A stretch of DNA of 64,000 bases from Paratrimastix pyriformis (taxonomy: Eukaryota > Preaxostyla > Paratrimastigidae). A program made the translations under genes and the position numbers. The notes beneath the pieces are model-generated. The model saw nothing but the letters and a program-made list of their open reading frames with translations. It had not been told where the DNA came from and did not search any database. Position 1 is the stretch's first letter; each line of letters starts with the position of its first letter. Where the stretch lies: contig JAPMOS010000003.1 of NCBI GenBank assembly GCA_027972325.1, positions 186,001 to 250,000 on the forward strand. Reading direction: 5' to 3'. Shown in pieces: positions 1 to 15,345 of this stretch.

Positions 1-2581
1 GTGGGGGTGGGGGGGGGACCAGCACCAGGTGAGCGGCGAGTCCCACCCGCCATTGGCCCTGCCGCGGGGACGGGTGACGGGTGGCGGATGGCGGATGGCA
101 GGCAGGGGCGGAGAGCGGGGCCGGGCACGGACCGGGCAGGAAGACGAGGACGGCCCCGGGTGGGCCGCCCTTGGGGTCGGCGGGTGCCTTTGCGCAGATG
201 GCCCCCACCAGGGCGACGGCCAGCTCCAGGGTGGCCGGCCCGCCCTCGTCCATCCGGGCCAGGGTCTCGTACTCGGCCGGCGGGCACGTCCCCGCCGCAA
301 ACTGCCCCCAGCCCCCGGCCATGTCCGCGTCAGCGTCCCCGCCGGCCCCACCCACCCACCCACGACCCTCATGAGCAGCCGGTATCGCGGCCACCCCCCC
401 GCCCCGCCCGGCCGGCATGGGCATGAGGGCCGGCATGGGCATGAGGGCCGGCATGGGCATGAGGGCCGGCATGGGCATGCCCGGGCATGAGGGCCGAGGA
501 GGGGCATGGGCATGAGGGCCGGAGGGGCGTGGCCGAGGCAGCGAGGCGGGGGGCGGGTGGCAGGGGCGGGTGTCGGGTGGCAGGGGCGGGGGCGGGGCGG
601 ACGGCGTGCATTCGCTCGATGTCCTCGAGCTCGTAGCGGATGCGGGTCTGGGGGGCCCGGTAGCCGGCGAACTCGACGGCCTGGCGGAGGAAGAGCCGCT
701 CGACGGGGTACATCCGGCCCCCCACGGCCACCACCGGGCACCCGCCGAAGTACTGCGAGAACCGGGACGCCTCCAGGGTGGCCGACATGAGCACAATCTG
801 CGGCGCCCGGTGGCCGAGAGGCCGGGGGGGGGGGGGGGGGGTGCGTGCGTGGGGGAAGGTGAGAGGGTGAGAGGGCGACGAGCATGGGGGGCATCAGGTG
901 GCGTGGACGTCTGACGGGGCACGGGGACCTTGGGGTCGGGGGCGCCAGGCACACCGTGGGCGGATGGGCGGATGGGCGGATGGGCGGATGGGCGGATGGG
1001 CGGATGGGCGGATGGGCGGATGGGCGGATGGGCGGATGGGCGGATGGGCATGGGGGCGTCTGTGGGGGCTGGGGGCGCGGGGACCTTGAGGTCGGGGCGG
1101 CGCTGGCGCAGGTCGAGCAGCAGGGTCAGCAGGAAGTCCGTCTCCACGCTCCTGGCCCCACCGCCACGTCCACGTCCATGTCCGCGCCCGTGCCCACCGC
1201 CACGCACGCCCAGGCGCCCCACCGGTCAGAAGGCAACCGGATGGAGGCGGCGCAGCCTGGCGAGAGGGGCAAGGGAGGAGGCGGGAGCGGGGGAGCGGGG
1301 GAGCGGGAGCGGGGAGCGGGGAGCGGGAGCGGGGGAGCGGGGAGCGGGGAGCGGGGAGCGGGAGCGGGGAGCGGGGAGCGGGGAGCGGGGGAGCGGGGGA
1401 GCGGGGAGCGGGGGAGCGGGGAGCGGGGAGCGGGGAGCGGGGGAGCGGGGAGCGGGGGAGCGGGGAGCGGGGAGCGGGGGAGCGGGGAGCGGGGGAGCGG
1501 GGGGGAGCGGGGGCAGGCGGACCGCTCGTGGACCTCGTCGACGATGAGGTGCGAGCAGCGTGCGAGGTCGGGCCGGTCGAGCATCTGCCGCAGGAGGACC
1601 CCCGTCGTGCAGTAGCACAGCCGGGTGGCGGCCGTGCAGCGGGCCAGGCCCCGCACCCGGTAGCCCACCGTCGCCCCGAGCGGCTCGCAGCGCTCCTGGG
1701 CCACACGCTCGGCAACACCTGCCCAGACAGGCCCCGTCCAACCGCACCACATCCCGCGGCGGCCAGGTCAGGGGCGTGGTGCCGTGTGTGTGTGGTGCCG
1801 TGTGTGTGTGTGTGTGGTGCCGTGTGCGTGTGTGTGGTGCCGTGTGTGTGTGTGTGTGGTGCCGTGTGTGTGGTGCCGTGTGTGTGTGTGTGTGGTGCCG
1901 TGTGGAGGGCCGGTGGAAGGCGGCTGGCGGGGGCGCGGACCCATGGCGGCGATACGGCGGGGCTGGGTGCAGGTGATGGCGCACAGGGAGCCCCGCAGCT
2001 GGGCGTCCTCGGCGTCGAGGATGAGCTGGGGCAGCTGGGTCGTCTTGCCCGAGCCCGTCTCGGAGCTCACAACAACAACCTGCATGCAGCCACGGCCCGG
2101 GCGTGCGGGCGTGCGGGCGCCCAGTGGGTGTGAGTGTGTGTGCGGTACAGAAGCGTGTAGGTGGGTGGGTGTGAGTGTGTGCGCGGTACAGAAGCGTGTA
2201 GGTGGGTGGGTGGGTGGGTGCGGTACAGAAGCGTGTAGGTGGGTGTGAGTGTGTGTGCGGTACAGAAGCGTGTAGGTGGGTGGGTGGGTGGGTGTGGGTG
2301 CGCAGGGAGCGATGAGGATGGCCTGGTGAGTGACGGCGAGGGCGAGAGGGCGAGAGAGCGAGAAGGCGAGAGGGTGAGGGCGAGAGGGCGAGAGGGCGAG
2401 AGGGCGAGAGGGTGAGTGAGGCCGATGGGGGGCGCGTGGCGGCGACCTGTGCGTGGGCGAGGGCCTCGAGGATGCGGTCGCGGTTCTGGTAGAGGGGCAG
2501 CTGCTCCCGCTTGCGCAGCATGGCCTGGTAGTTGCCCTGCCGCTGCCGGGCCTGCACCAGACCAGACCAGACCCCCCACAG

Positions 2582-2613
<32 letters not shown>

Positions 2614-2792
2614 CCCGCAGCGAACCGTGATGAGTGGGGGCCACCCGTGGCAGCGCCGTGCCATGACCACGACGCTTGGGGCACGAGCGGGGGTGAGCGT
2701 GGGGTGGGGGGGCAGGGCATGCGGACTGGAGCTGCTCGGCCAGGCGCCTGTCGGTGGCCGGGTTGGCGACCAGCCCGCTTCGGGCCGCAGCT

Positions 2793-2823
<31 letters not shown>

Positions 2824-5800
2824 AAGGACAAGGCCATGGAGACAGGGCGGCGGAGCCAAATCGATGAGGAACCCAGCTGCTCGCGAGCGGGTCAGCACAC
2901 GCGCCGAGACCGGCACCCGGACCGGCACCGGGAGAGGGGCGGGAGGGGGAAGGGGAGGCCTGGCGGACGGGTGCGCCTGGGCTGCGCCGGGAGGGCGACC
3001 TCCTGTGGGGCGCCAAGGGCGGGGGCGGCCGCCCGGGCGATGAACCGCATGGGCAGGGCGGGCACCACCAGGGGCGGGTCCTCCAGCACGGCAGGCACCT
3101 ACCCCCGGCCCCGGCCCCGGCCCCAGCCAGCCCCCAGCCATCCATCCGCGCCACCGCCCCCATCCCGTGCCCGATGGTCAGCGCCCGTCCCTTCCTGGAG
3201 GCGGGGCGGGGGGCGGCCCTGCTGGCCGGGCGGGCCGGACCTGCTGCTGGGCCCAGGTGAGGATGGCGAAGAGGAAGGGCGCGCCCCCGGCGCCCTCGGC
3301 GGTGATCTGGGCGTAGCGGTTGAGCTGCCGGGTGAGGTCGAGCTGCAGGTAGGCGGGCAGGTCGCGGCAGTGGGCCAGCAGGACCGGCACCCCGGCCGGG
3401 TAGGGGGCCCCCCGGGCCGGGAAGAGCACGTCCACCTCGGTGCGCAGGGTGCGGCGGGCCTGCAGGGCCGGGTGGCCCGGTCCCACCGCCCCCGGGGGGT
3501 GCTGGCTGGGCAGCAGGCCCACGGGCACGTCGCACTCGAGGCCCACGTGCCAGTGGTGCCGCCCGTACGCCGTAAACTGCCGCCCCCACACAGCCGCCCA
3601 GCCGCCCATCGGCACAGCCCAGCCGCCCATCGACACAGCCCAGCCGCCCATCGGCACGGCCCAGCCGCCCATCGGCACAGCCGAGCCGCCCATCGGCACA
3701 GCCCAGGGCAGGAGGAGGGAGAAGCGAGGAGGCCCGCGAGTGAGCCGTGGTCGTCGCGGGGATGGAGGCGGGGGCGGTGGGGTGGGTGCGGACGTTCTCG
3801 CCGTAGATCGCCTCGAGGGACATGCGCTCCTCGGCCACCTCGCCCTCGGCCGGGTTGGCCTCGCCGGGAGCCGCCGGGAGGGCCTCCTCGGGCCGGGGGG
3901 CCGCCCCCAGCAGGATGGCCAGGGCCCCCCGGAGCAGGCTGGCCTGAGCCTCGCCAACCTCGCCGCCCTCGGCCCCCCGGGGCTCCTCCGCACCCGCGGC
4001 GGTCGGGCTGGGGGCCGGGGGCGGGCTGGGGGCAGACGGGTCGACGTACTCGGCCGAGGGGACCTCGCCCCAGGCCTCCTCCTCCTCCTCCTCCTCCTCA
4101 TCCTCCTCCTCCTCCTCACCTTCCTCGCCCTCCTCGCCCTCCTCGCCCTCCTCGCCCACCTCTTCATCCTCCTCGCCTTCCTCGCCGTCCTGGGCCTCGT
4201 CGTCTCCTCGGGCCTCGCCCGTGGCCGGCTGTGACTGCGGCTGAGGGGCGGCGGCGGCGGCGGATGTAGCCTGCGGCGGAGGCGATGGGAGCTGCGGCGC
4301 CTGGGGCTGCGGCCGCCCGGCCGTGGGCGCCGGGGAGGTTAGGGGCTTGGGGCCGCCGGCGATGGCGATGGGGGCCGGGGTGGTGGCGATCAGGGGCCGC
4401 CCCACGGCGGGGCCACCCGCCGCCCCCTTCATGCCGCTTGGCGGGCTTGGGCTTGGGCTTGGGCTGGGGCTGGGGCTGTGCGCGGGCTGCTGGGGCTGCT
4501 TGGGGTTTGCCTGGGGCCGGGGCGAGGGGCCCGGGGGGGCCGGGCTGGGGGTCTGGACGGGGCAGGGCAGCCTGAGGGCGGCGGCTGCTGCCTGCAGGGC
4601 GGCCAGGCATGCGGGCCGGGGGAAGCCCGCCCGGGTGAGGCGGCTCAGCTCGGGCGGGTCGCGCCGCTGGAGCTCAATCGAGGAGCCCGTCAGCCGGAGG
4701 GCGGGCGGCAGGTCGTCCTTGGGCACGTTCAGCACCAGCCAGTCCAGCGCCGCCTCCTCGCTCTGCCCGCCAAGCACCAGCGCCTGCAGGGGGCCCCGCC
4801 CGCACAGCCCGGGAGGCCCAGACGGGTGGGTCAGAGGCCTGCAGTGAGGCGGCGGTTGGGACAGCGCAGGCCGGGGCGGGGGCGGGGGCGGGGGCGGGGG
4901 CGGGTGGGACCTGCATGGCGTGCTTGGGGCGGAAGCCCAGGGCCACCAGGTTGTCGAAGGGCGTCCCGCCAGGGGTGGCCGGGGTGGCCGGGCCGCCCTT
5001 GCCATCTGACGCGGGTCGGAGGGGAGGTGCGGGTTGGGAGGAGTGCGCGGGGGTGGGGTGGTGGCCGCGATGAAGACCGTGACGAGGGAGGGGCGTGCGG
5101 TGGTGGGTCTGGAGGGCCTGGGTTGAAGCGGAGCCCGCGGCGGCGTGAGGCTGGGTGTGTGTGTGCGGAGCTGGGTGTGTCTGTGTGCGGAGCTGGGTGT
5201 GTGTGCGGACCGCGCTGCCTGGCCCTCGTGGCGGCCTGCTGCTGCTGCTGGACGATGCGGAGCTGCTGCTGGACGAGCGCCTCCACGGCCGGGGAGGCCT
5301 CCTCCTGGGTGGGCGGCCCCGGGGGCGCATCGTCGGCGTCCTCGTCGGCCTCGCTGCCCAACGAGGCCTCGGTGCCCTTCCCCGCCCCCGCCCCCGCCCC
5401 TGGTCAGACGACGGTGCGCATCGGGGCAGCCGAACGAGAACGAACGGGCGGCTGGTGAGCAAACCGGGGCAGTGGGATGGGAGGGAACGGCGATGGGGTG
5501 GGAGGGAACACGGACCGTCGCCCAAGGAGAGGAGCAGGTCCTCGACGAGGCGCTGGGTGGCCCCGTCCATATGGATCTGGTAGGCCACACGGTTGCGCTG
5601 GTTGGGGTCTTCCGTCCGCTTCTCGCGCCGCCTGGGGCCGACCGGCTCGGGGGGCGGCACGGCGGGCAGGGGCTCGTGCTGCGGATTCAGCAGCCGCTCG
5701 GCCTCCTGCCGCTCGCGGAGGGCCTGCGCTCGCAGCAGCTTCTTGGCCTGGGCCTGGGCCCGCTCCTCCTCGCGGCGCTTCTGGTCCTCCTGCTCCTGCA

Positions 5801-6285
5801 GGAACTGGCGGTGGTCCACCCCGGGGTCGGTGGGCGCGGGGGCTGCCGCCTCGGGGGGCGCGTCGCCCTTCTTGCGGATGTCAATGGTGGGCGCCTTGGC
5901 CAGGCCCCCGTGGAAGACCCGAATCTACCCAGCCGTCAACCCAACCGCAAGGCGCGTGGATCAGCGTGTCGTCGGGGCGGCGGACGCGACAGACCCGAGC
6001 GCGCGGCTTGGATGCGCCCCCGCCCCGGCCCCCACGGCCCCCACGGCCTCCACGGCCCCCACCATCCCCACCGCGACCAGCACCCGAGCCGCCGCGGCCG
6101 GCACCCGAACCACCACCGCGACCCGCGCCGGGACCTCCACCACCGCGGCCGGCACCACCACCACCACCGCTGCCGCGGCCACGCCCGGTCCCCGAGCCAC
6201 CACGACCTCCTCCGCCGCCGCCGCCACCGCCACCACCGCCAACCACAACATCATCGCCAAGACCTGGACCGCCTTTTCGCCCCAT
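1..6285 (-). CDS. DHX57: DHX57-like DEVH-box RNA helicase, 3' end cut by window edge
   Basis: Predicted ATP-dependent RNA helicase. The visible order matches DHX57: an Arg/Gly-rich N-terminus from the ATG at 6285; a charged coiled segment (exon 5924-5516); a UBA-like block (5005-4911 and 4783 on, with [11 protein letters not shown]); a Pro- and Glu-rich linker; a RWD domain (about 3830-3241); then helicase motifs I ([10 protein letters not shown], about 2060), Ia (CTQPRRIAA), II (DEVHER, about 1530) and III (LMSATL, about 790). The block [11 protein letters not shown] near 140 also matches the family. Exons are joined by introns 5925-5994, 5400-5515, 5006-5210, 4784-4910, 3577-3793, 3099-3240, 2552-2726, 2080-2446, 1719-1940, 1149-1522, 798-1084 and 302-602. 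Most donors read GTCCGN and most of the larger introns hold tandem repeats. The rest of the helicase core and the C-terminus lie beyond the left edge. The DHX57-type CCCH finger was not seen. Substrate unknown. Confidence 0.85.
960..1047 (-). repeat. GGGCGGAT octamer array in DHX57-like intron
   Basis: Eleven copies of an eight-base unit in intron 798-1084, between the exons ending RPDLK and starting IVLMSATL. The same intron has a G run at about 829. Confidence 0.97.
1285..1512 (-). repeat. GGGGAGC/GGGAGC minisatellite in DHX57-like intron
   Basis: About 30 copies of a six- to eight-base unit in intron 1149-1522, immediately next to the donor after DEVHER. Confidence 0.97.
2131..2300 (-). 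repeat. About 40-bp tandem repeat in DHX57-like intron
   Basis: Four units sharing CGGTACAGAAGCGTGTAGG and flanking GTGGG or GTGTG runs, in intron 2080-2446. A GAGGGCGA array follows to about 2410. Confidence 0.92.
2583..2613 (-). repeat. CAG/CTG triplet run in DHX57-like intron
   Basis: Ten CAG units on the plus strand (CTG in gene sense) in intron 2552-2726, close to its acceptor. Confidence 0.92.
2793..2821 (-). repeat. 29-base G homopolymer
   Basis: Uninterrupted G run on the plus strand between two helicase exons (C in gene sense). Confidence 0.9.
3597..3703 (-). repeat. 21-bp minisatellite in DHX57-like intron
   Basis: Five copies of a unit containing AGCCGCCCATCGGCACAG in intron 3577-3793, which splits the RWD domain. 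Confidence 0.95.
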
Positions 6286-6335
6286 CAAGAAGAAGGACCG
6301 GAATGGGCCAATAACTTGGGTCACAGCGGCTATAC

Positions 6336-9300
6336 TCCTTTCAAATTTTATAATCTCCGCATCCTGACACAGCCCTTTCGCTGCGAATCCTACGCGTATT
6401 TTCGGTGCGGAGAAATCGCGCAGCGAGTTGCTCTTTCATCAACTCATCTAGCGTTCACCTCCGCCGAGAATCGCGTGGCGATTTGGAATCATACCAAATC
6501 TGAGCCGGTTTGGGCGTCCCTCCTGAATGAAATGCCTCAAACAACCTTTCATAGCCAATTGAAACCGAAGAGCACGATGGGGCTGTCACCACCTTGGCTT
6601 TTGGGCCATGTCTTTCCTCTGCCCTGCCCCTTCTGCTCTTTGTCGGGACAACAGCATCTCTTCAAACTTGGGTCATCCAAGGTCGCTTTGCCCCTCCAGG
6701 TGGTTCTTTTCTCAAAGGATCACTCGCCATCTAGAGGACCCCGACATGCCACAGACTCACCCCGTGTACAACTCCCTGGCCGACCCGACCGTGGGCGCAT
6801 GCCCTGTCTTCTCGATGGCCGTGAGTGCTCTCCGGCAGCCTATAGCGTCGAACAGCCCCGACCCGCCCACTGCCCTGGTGGCCTGCGGCTCGAGCGGGAC
6901 GGTGGTCCTGCTGGAGGTTGCCCTAGCCCCGACGGTCTGCCTGGGCGCCTGGCCGCTGTGCCCGGTCGACACACCTTTTGTGCAGGCGCCACACCGGCTG
7001 TACGCCAAACTGGTGAAGGCCCACACGGGTCCCGTCACGGCCATGGCCTTCTGCCAGCACCGGCCCGAGTGGCTAGTCACGGCGGGCGACGATCGCACCA
7101 TCAAGGTCCCCCCGGCCCCGGCCCCGGCCCCGGCCCCCGGCCCCCGGCCAGGCATGCGGCCTTGCGTTGGTCTCGTCTAATGCGTTCGGTTTCGCTCCTT
7201 CTGGCGGTGGGGGCGCGGTCCTTTTGGGGGGGCAGCTGTGGGACCTGGACCAGGGTACGGTCCTCTACCAGAGCGCCGTGCTGACCTGTCTGCATCCCCG
7301 AGCCTCCTCCCAGCCCCGCCGAGGGTGGAGGAGCCGCCGCTTGCAAGCCCTTTCCGTTCGCGTCCCTTCACTTCGTCCCTCTCCGGGCCTGGCGGGGATC
7401 CGGCCGCGCAGCCTCGCCGATCGTGGCCCTGGCCACCAGCAAGGAGCCCCGGCCCCAGGTGGCCCTGGGCACTGCAGACGGCAAGGTCCGCCCTTCGCGC
7501 CTTCTTCACTCACCGAGGGCCTCACCCGCACCGACTCTGGCCATGGGGCGGCGCAGTTGCTGCTTCATGACCTGGGGTCCCTGCCCCCGTGGCTCTCCTT
7601 CACGGCCTCCACCGCGGACGCCTTCGCCCTGACCCTCGCCGCCCCGCGCGCCGGGGCGCCCCCATCCGCCCCCGGGGCAGCCGGTTCGGCCACTCGCGCC
7701 CCGAGCCCGGGCAGCTCGGCAGCCCCCGCAGCCAGGCAGCCCTCCCCGGCCAGCGGCGGACGCGCCCCCGTCCTGACGGCGCCCTTCGCCGCCACGGCAG
7801 CCTCCACCCAGGCCGCCCCCCGGCACCGGCCGCCCCCGCCCCGCCCCGTCCGAGGGCCTCACGTGGTCTTCGGAGGCCCCCAGGCCCCCACAGGCAGACC
7901 GCCATCCATCGGGCCGGGCGGCCGCCGGGCCCCGACAGCCAAGGGTCCGCCCCCGCTGCCCCCGCCCTGCTCACCTTCACGATCGCTTTCCCCGCAGTGA
8001 CGGCCGTGGTCCTGGGTGGCGGCAGCGACAGCGGGGAGGCCGCCGCCCCGGCTGCAGCGCCCTCGTCGCCCCCTGGAGACCCGGCGGCCCCCGGGGAGCG
8101 GCCCGAGGCCGAGGGCGGCTGGGCATCGACCCCATCCGAGCAGACCCGCGTGGCACAGTCGGGTCCGCCCCCACACACACACACACACACACGCCAACCA
8201 TGCCTGCACCCACACCTTTATGCCCGACCTTGGCTCCGTCCCCGTGGGTGGTTGCGATCGGCCGGGCATCCAGAGCGGGCCTCGCCCATCCTGGGGCTCG
8301 CGTACGTCCAGGGCGCCCCCAGGTCCGCGCCAACACCAAACCATCTCAAACCGTGCGCCCTCCGCCCCTTCGGCGGCCCATCCAAACGCTCTTCCTCGGG
8401 GGTGGGGGGATGTGCGCGTGTTGTGCCTTGGCCTGGCGTGGGCAGCGGGGCCCTGGGGGCGGCGAGCGTGCTGCTTGTGGCCTGCCGGGCGGGGCTGGTG
8501 GCCGTGGACACCCAGTCGCAGGACGTGGCCCTGGTGGCCCACTTCGTCGAGCAGCGCCCGGACGCCCCCTGCCCCGCCTTGCCCCGCCCCTCCCCTGGTC
8601 CGCCGCCCTGCCGTCCGGTCACCGGGCTGGATGCCCCACCCTCACCATCCCCATCACCATCATCATCATCCTATGCGTTCATATCCGGTTCCTGGCGGGC
8701 TGACGATCGGTTGCGGGTGCGGCGGGCAGCTGCAGGTGCCGAGGGTGGGGCCGGGCTGCTGAGCCGGGTGGGGCTCGCCTGCTGCGCCTCCTTCCTGCCG
8801 CTCACCGCCAGCCAGGGCGCCGTCCGTCGGCCATCCCTCCATCCCTCTCCCTGCCCCCTGCCCCCTCGCCTCCCTGCCCTCAACACGCCCTCACACCTCT
8901 CCCACCGCCTGCCTGGCCGCCCCTGGCGGACGCAGCCGCTGGTGTGCGTCAGCGGGGCCTTCGAGGCGGCCGTGCACACCTTCTCGGTGCACCCGCTGCC
9001 TCCCATCGCGCCCCTCGAGGTCCGCCCCGCAGGCCGCCACCCGTGCCCGCCCCTCCTGCTTGGGAGCGGCGCCCTGGGCACCCAACAGCCATCTGCCTCT
9101 GCCTGTATGTGGACGTGCAGTGGGGCGGGCTTGCCTGGATGCCCCAGGAGGCGGCCGTGCCCGATGAGAGCCCCCTCGCGGCCTCGGCCTCGGTGCGGCT
9201 CGAGTACCAGCTCCGCGCGAAGGTCGCAATCTGCGGCCGTCCCTCGGCACCCCCCATCCAGGGCCACCCGCCTCTTGACCTGACCTGACCTGACCCGGGG

Positions 9301-11896
9301 GGTGTCCCGCCCCCGGCCCACCAGGACCGGCAGCGGGGCACGAGCTTCGAGGAGAGCGGCGTCCACCACGCCCGGGCCACGTCCACCCACCCGGTGGCCC
9401 GGCTGGGGGCCGCCCCGGGGGGCCCCGTCCGCAACCAGCCGATCGTCTTCCACAAGAAGATCAAGTCCTCCGGCTACGGGGCCCTGGCCCCCGTCATGCG
9501 GCTGGGCCAGATGGTTCGCTCGGCCCCCTCCCCTCTCCCCTCCCCTCCCCTCTCCTCCGCCTCGACATGACATGACCGGCCCACCCTCACCATCGCCCTC
9601 TCCTCCGCCTCGACATGACCGGCCCACCCTCACCATCGCCCCACCGCCCGGTTGGTGGACAGCCCAAGCGGCCCCCAGTGGCGGCGGCGGGGCGGGCGAC
9701 CCGGTCGGCCCCCCATCATCGGCCACCCCACCCCGCCCATCCGCCCCCCATCACGAGCAGGCCGCCCGCCCTGCACCGTCCGCCGGGGCCGCCCAGGACT
9801 GGGCCCCCCTCGGGCCCCCCGCGCCCCACCGGCTCCCCGGTGGGCCGCCCCTGACCCGCTGGTGTGGGCCGGTCAGCCTCCACCACCGCCTCTTCCGCCA
9901 CCACCTGCCTGCCCTGCCTGCCTGCCTGCCTTGCCTGCCCTGCCTGCCTGCCTTGCCTGCCCTGCCTGCCTGCCCTTTGCCTGCCTGCCTGCCTGGCCAT
10001 GCTGACGTCCTTGGGTGGTCGGCGGTGGGGGCAGGGGACGGCCAGCGGATTGCCTGCGCCAGCAGCGACGGGTGGTGCGGGTCGTCCGGACGGCGACCCT
10101 CTTCGAGCCGCCCCAGGCCCAGGCGCCCCGCAGGCATTCAGTCCGCCTCCCCCCCCCACCCCACCACCCCATCTCGCCCGCCTGCTTGTCCTCGTATGCC
10201 GCCAAGAGCCGGGCCCCTGTGCTCTGCGCCCCCGATGACCGGCTGCGGCGGGATCTGATGGCCTGGGGCGGGGCGGGGCAGCACACGACAGCCCCGTGCT
10301 GGATGTCCGCTGGAGCCGGGGCGCGACCCACATCATCACATGCGACGAGCATGCCGCTCGCGTCTGGCGCGGTCCGCCAGCCCCCGCAGCCCCGCAGCCC
10401 CCGCAGCCCCGCAGCCCCCGCAGCCCCCCGCCCCGTCCTCCTCGCTCAATGCAGTGGGTGGGGTGCTCCCCGGTGTGGGCGGGCAGTGTGGGGCCGCAAG
10501 AGCACCGGCTGCGTCCTGCACGTGGCCACCGAGCGCCGGACGGGACCCATCGGCCCCCAGGTCCGCCGCCCCTGCCCGGCCCCGCGCCCCCTGCCCGCCC
10601 CGCCGTCCCTCCCCGCCCTGTCGCCCCTCCAGGCACCAGGTCCTCACCGTCGCCCGCTCTCCACCCCGTCCCGGGTCCCCGGGGGTCCGTCCCCGCAGAA
10701 CGGGCCGCTGTATCTGGTGAGCGGGGGGCTCTTCCTGGGTGAGGACGAGCTTGTGGGAGTGGCTGCCCGGGGGGAGGTGCGCCTGTACAGCTACGCCCTG
10801 GGGGAGGACGCCGCCGACATGGTCGACACCAGCCAGCAGCGCGAGGGCCTCCACCGCTGCGTGGGGCTCCTCAGGCACGAGGCCCAGGCCATCACGGCCA
10901 TCGCAGCCCCCAATGGGTACCCCTCCCGTCCGCCGGCTCGCCCTCCCTCCACCCGCCGCCCGGTGTCTCATCGGGGCCTCGGTGGTGTGGTGGCGGTGGG
11001 GGGTGTCTACCGTTGGGGCGGTGGGGTGGTGCAGACCTGCTGGCCTGCGGGGGCACGGGGCGGTCCATCGAGATCTTCGACCTGGCCACCACACGCTCGG
11101 TGCGCGTCATCCCCGAGGCCCGTCCGGCCCTCCCGCCCGCCCGCCCTCCCGATGCCCGCCTGGCCTGGCCACCCGCAGATGCTCACGGCATGCATGTCGC
11201 CGGATTGGGGCTGGGGGGCTGGGGGGCTGGGGGGCTGGGGGGCTGCCTCTCGGTCATCAGGCGCACGGGCGGCCGTGCCACTCGCTGTGCGTGCCCGACG
11301 TGACGCCCTTCTGCAACACGCCCGTCCTGGCGCCGGACATCCTCCTCTCGGCGGCGCCCGACTCGATCCGCTGCTGGGACCTCCGCGTCGACCGGTCCGC
11401 CCGGCGGCCGCCCTTCCCCCCGGGGGCGCGTCGTCATCACTCCCCCTGGCTGGGGCTGCTCCCTCCGCCATCATCACATCACCCTCTCACGCGCCCTTCG
11501 ACGACATGGGGGCCGTGGCCAGGCCGGTGCTGACCCTGTCGGCCCACGCGACCCAGCGGCCCATCAACGGCGGCCTCAGCCTCTCGCCCTGCCTCAGGTC
11601 TGCATCCCCGCCTCGTGGTCCACCCACCCCGCCCGCCCGGCCCCGCCTCAGCCTCATCCCAGGTGCCTCTCGTTGGGCGGGGGGGGCGCCGCGGGGCGGG
11701 CAGGTTCATCGGGGTCGGGGGCGACGACCAGCGGGCCTGGCTGTACGACTTCCGGGGCGGCCGCTGCGGGGCCATCGCCGGCCACCCGGCCCCCGTGACG
11801 GGGGTCGCCTTCAGCCCCGTCCGGCCGGCCCTCCTGACCGCCACCCTCGACGGGACCCTGCGCCTCTTCGGGCCCACAGCCCCCGAGCTGTCCTGA
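6336..11896 (+). CDS. WDR27: WDR27-like WD40 repeat protein
   Basis: WD40 beta-propeller protein best matched to WDR27, whose cellular role is poorly defined. Diagnostic blocks in order: HLAFTSAENRVAIWNHTKSE (about 6450); KAHTGPVTAMAFC...VTAGDDRTIK joined to LWDLDQGTVLY (exon ends 7105, next starts 7236); a spacer containing IVFHKKIKSSGYG (about 9450), which matches the family's FHSKVRSSGYA; then DLLACGGTGRSIEIFDLATT (about 11040), GRPCHSLC, and a C-terminal propeller blade with DDQRAWLYDF, PVTGVAFSP and TATLDGTLRLF ending at the TGA at 11896. Well-supported introns include 7106-7235, 7288-7411 and 7496-7556. The first coding exon has no in-frame ATG, so the true start is unresolved and may lie in a short upstream exon next to the divergent helicase start at 6285. 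Sequence turns strongly GC-rich after about 6800. Several middle exon boundaries are uncertain. Confidence 0.75.
9899..9992 (+). repeat. CCTGCCTG/CCTGCCT repeat in WDR27-like intron
   Basis: Irregular tandem CCTGC and CCTG units, pyrimidine-rich in the gene sense. Confidence 0.9.
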
Positions 11897-12461
11897 CCGC
11901 CCCATCGGGGGCCTTCAAGCCCCGCCTCCCGCCACCCCCACCACCCTGGCCCCTGGCTGGCCCCTGCTGAATGCGCGTTCTTCTTCTTGCTCGGGCCGCT
12001 TGGCACGCAGCTCGCGCGCCTGTCAGCCGCCGAGAGACCGGCAATCCTCCCCCTCCCCCTCCCCCTCCCCGACCTGGGCGGGACGTGACGGGACGAGGAA
12101 CAACAGATGGGCGCTCTTCCTGCGGCTCCGGGGGGTGAGGTAAGGTGAGGTGGGGGGAGGGAGTTCGCGGGGCGCCCGGACCCATGCAGGCGGGGCTCCG
12201 GGTGAGTGCGGTGGCGCGTCCGGGCAAGGGCCGCCGGGGAGCCGGGGGGAGCGGGGTCCGGCCGGGGGTGGCGATGCGATGCGATGCGCGCGGAGGAGCC
12301 GCCCAGCGACGAGCGGCGGGCAGGGCAGCGGCACCAGCCCAGCACCGCGCGCGGCCCCGTGGAGCTCGGTCTGGCCGGTCGGGGCCCCGGATGGGGGCCG
12401 GCAGCTGGGCGGCTGGGCCTGGGGGGCGAGTCTGAGGGAGCGGGCGGGCGGGGCGGCCTCA
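11897..12461. other. Tail-to-tail intergenic spacer
   Basis: Spacer between the WDR27-like stop and the RUVBL1 stop. It is GC-rich with a short CCCCCT run near 12050. Open frames on both strands are Pro/Gly/Arg-rich and match nothing recognisable. I see no gene. Confidence 0.5.
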
Positions 12462-14933
<2,472 letters not shown>

Positions 14934-15345
14934 TGAAAGCAGAGCGTGAAGCGAAGAACCCCAGGGACGAACAGGCTACAACATCTCCGAATGTTTGAAT
15001 TTGCTGAGGGCCTCGGGACAGAGGCGCGGCTGAAAAAAACATACACGCTCCACAATAGATGGGAAACGTGGCGAGGGAACGGCGCGGAACGAGATTGCAA
15101 GAAAAAGATAAATGGACCCACACAGTAAAAGGTACGGAAATTACCCTCCGCATCCATGTCGGGCAACCACAAACCGGCAAGGTGGCAGTACGTTCGCGGC
15201 TCAAAACAACAGATGAGGCAAGGAATGGAAAAAGGGAAAAAGGAATACAAAACATCGGTGGACGGCTGCGGCGAGTCGCCGGAACCCGACTGTTGTGAGG
15301 ATACAAAGCCTAGCGGCAGGATGGGGAAGGGGGAGCCGCTGACGC
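14934..15345. other. Intergenic spacer between kinesin stop and RUVBL1 start
   Basis: Base-balanced sequence upstream of RUVBL1 and downstream of the kinesin stop. It should carry the RUVBL1 promoter. No TATA box or known element is obvious, and the short open frames show no family match. Confidence 0.5.

Noticed and set aside
1226-5590. Very long minus-strand open frame (about 1,450 codons)
   Set aside because: It runs through several repeat-filled introns and only partly coincides with conserved helicase blocks, which alternate among frames. It reflects a shortage of stops in GC-rich DNA.
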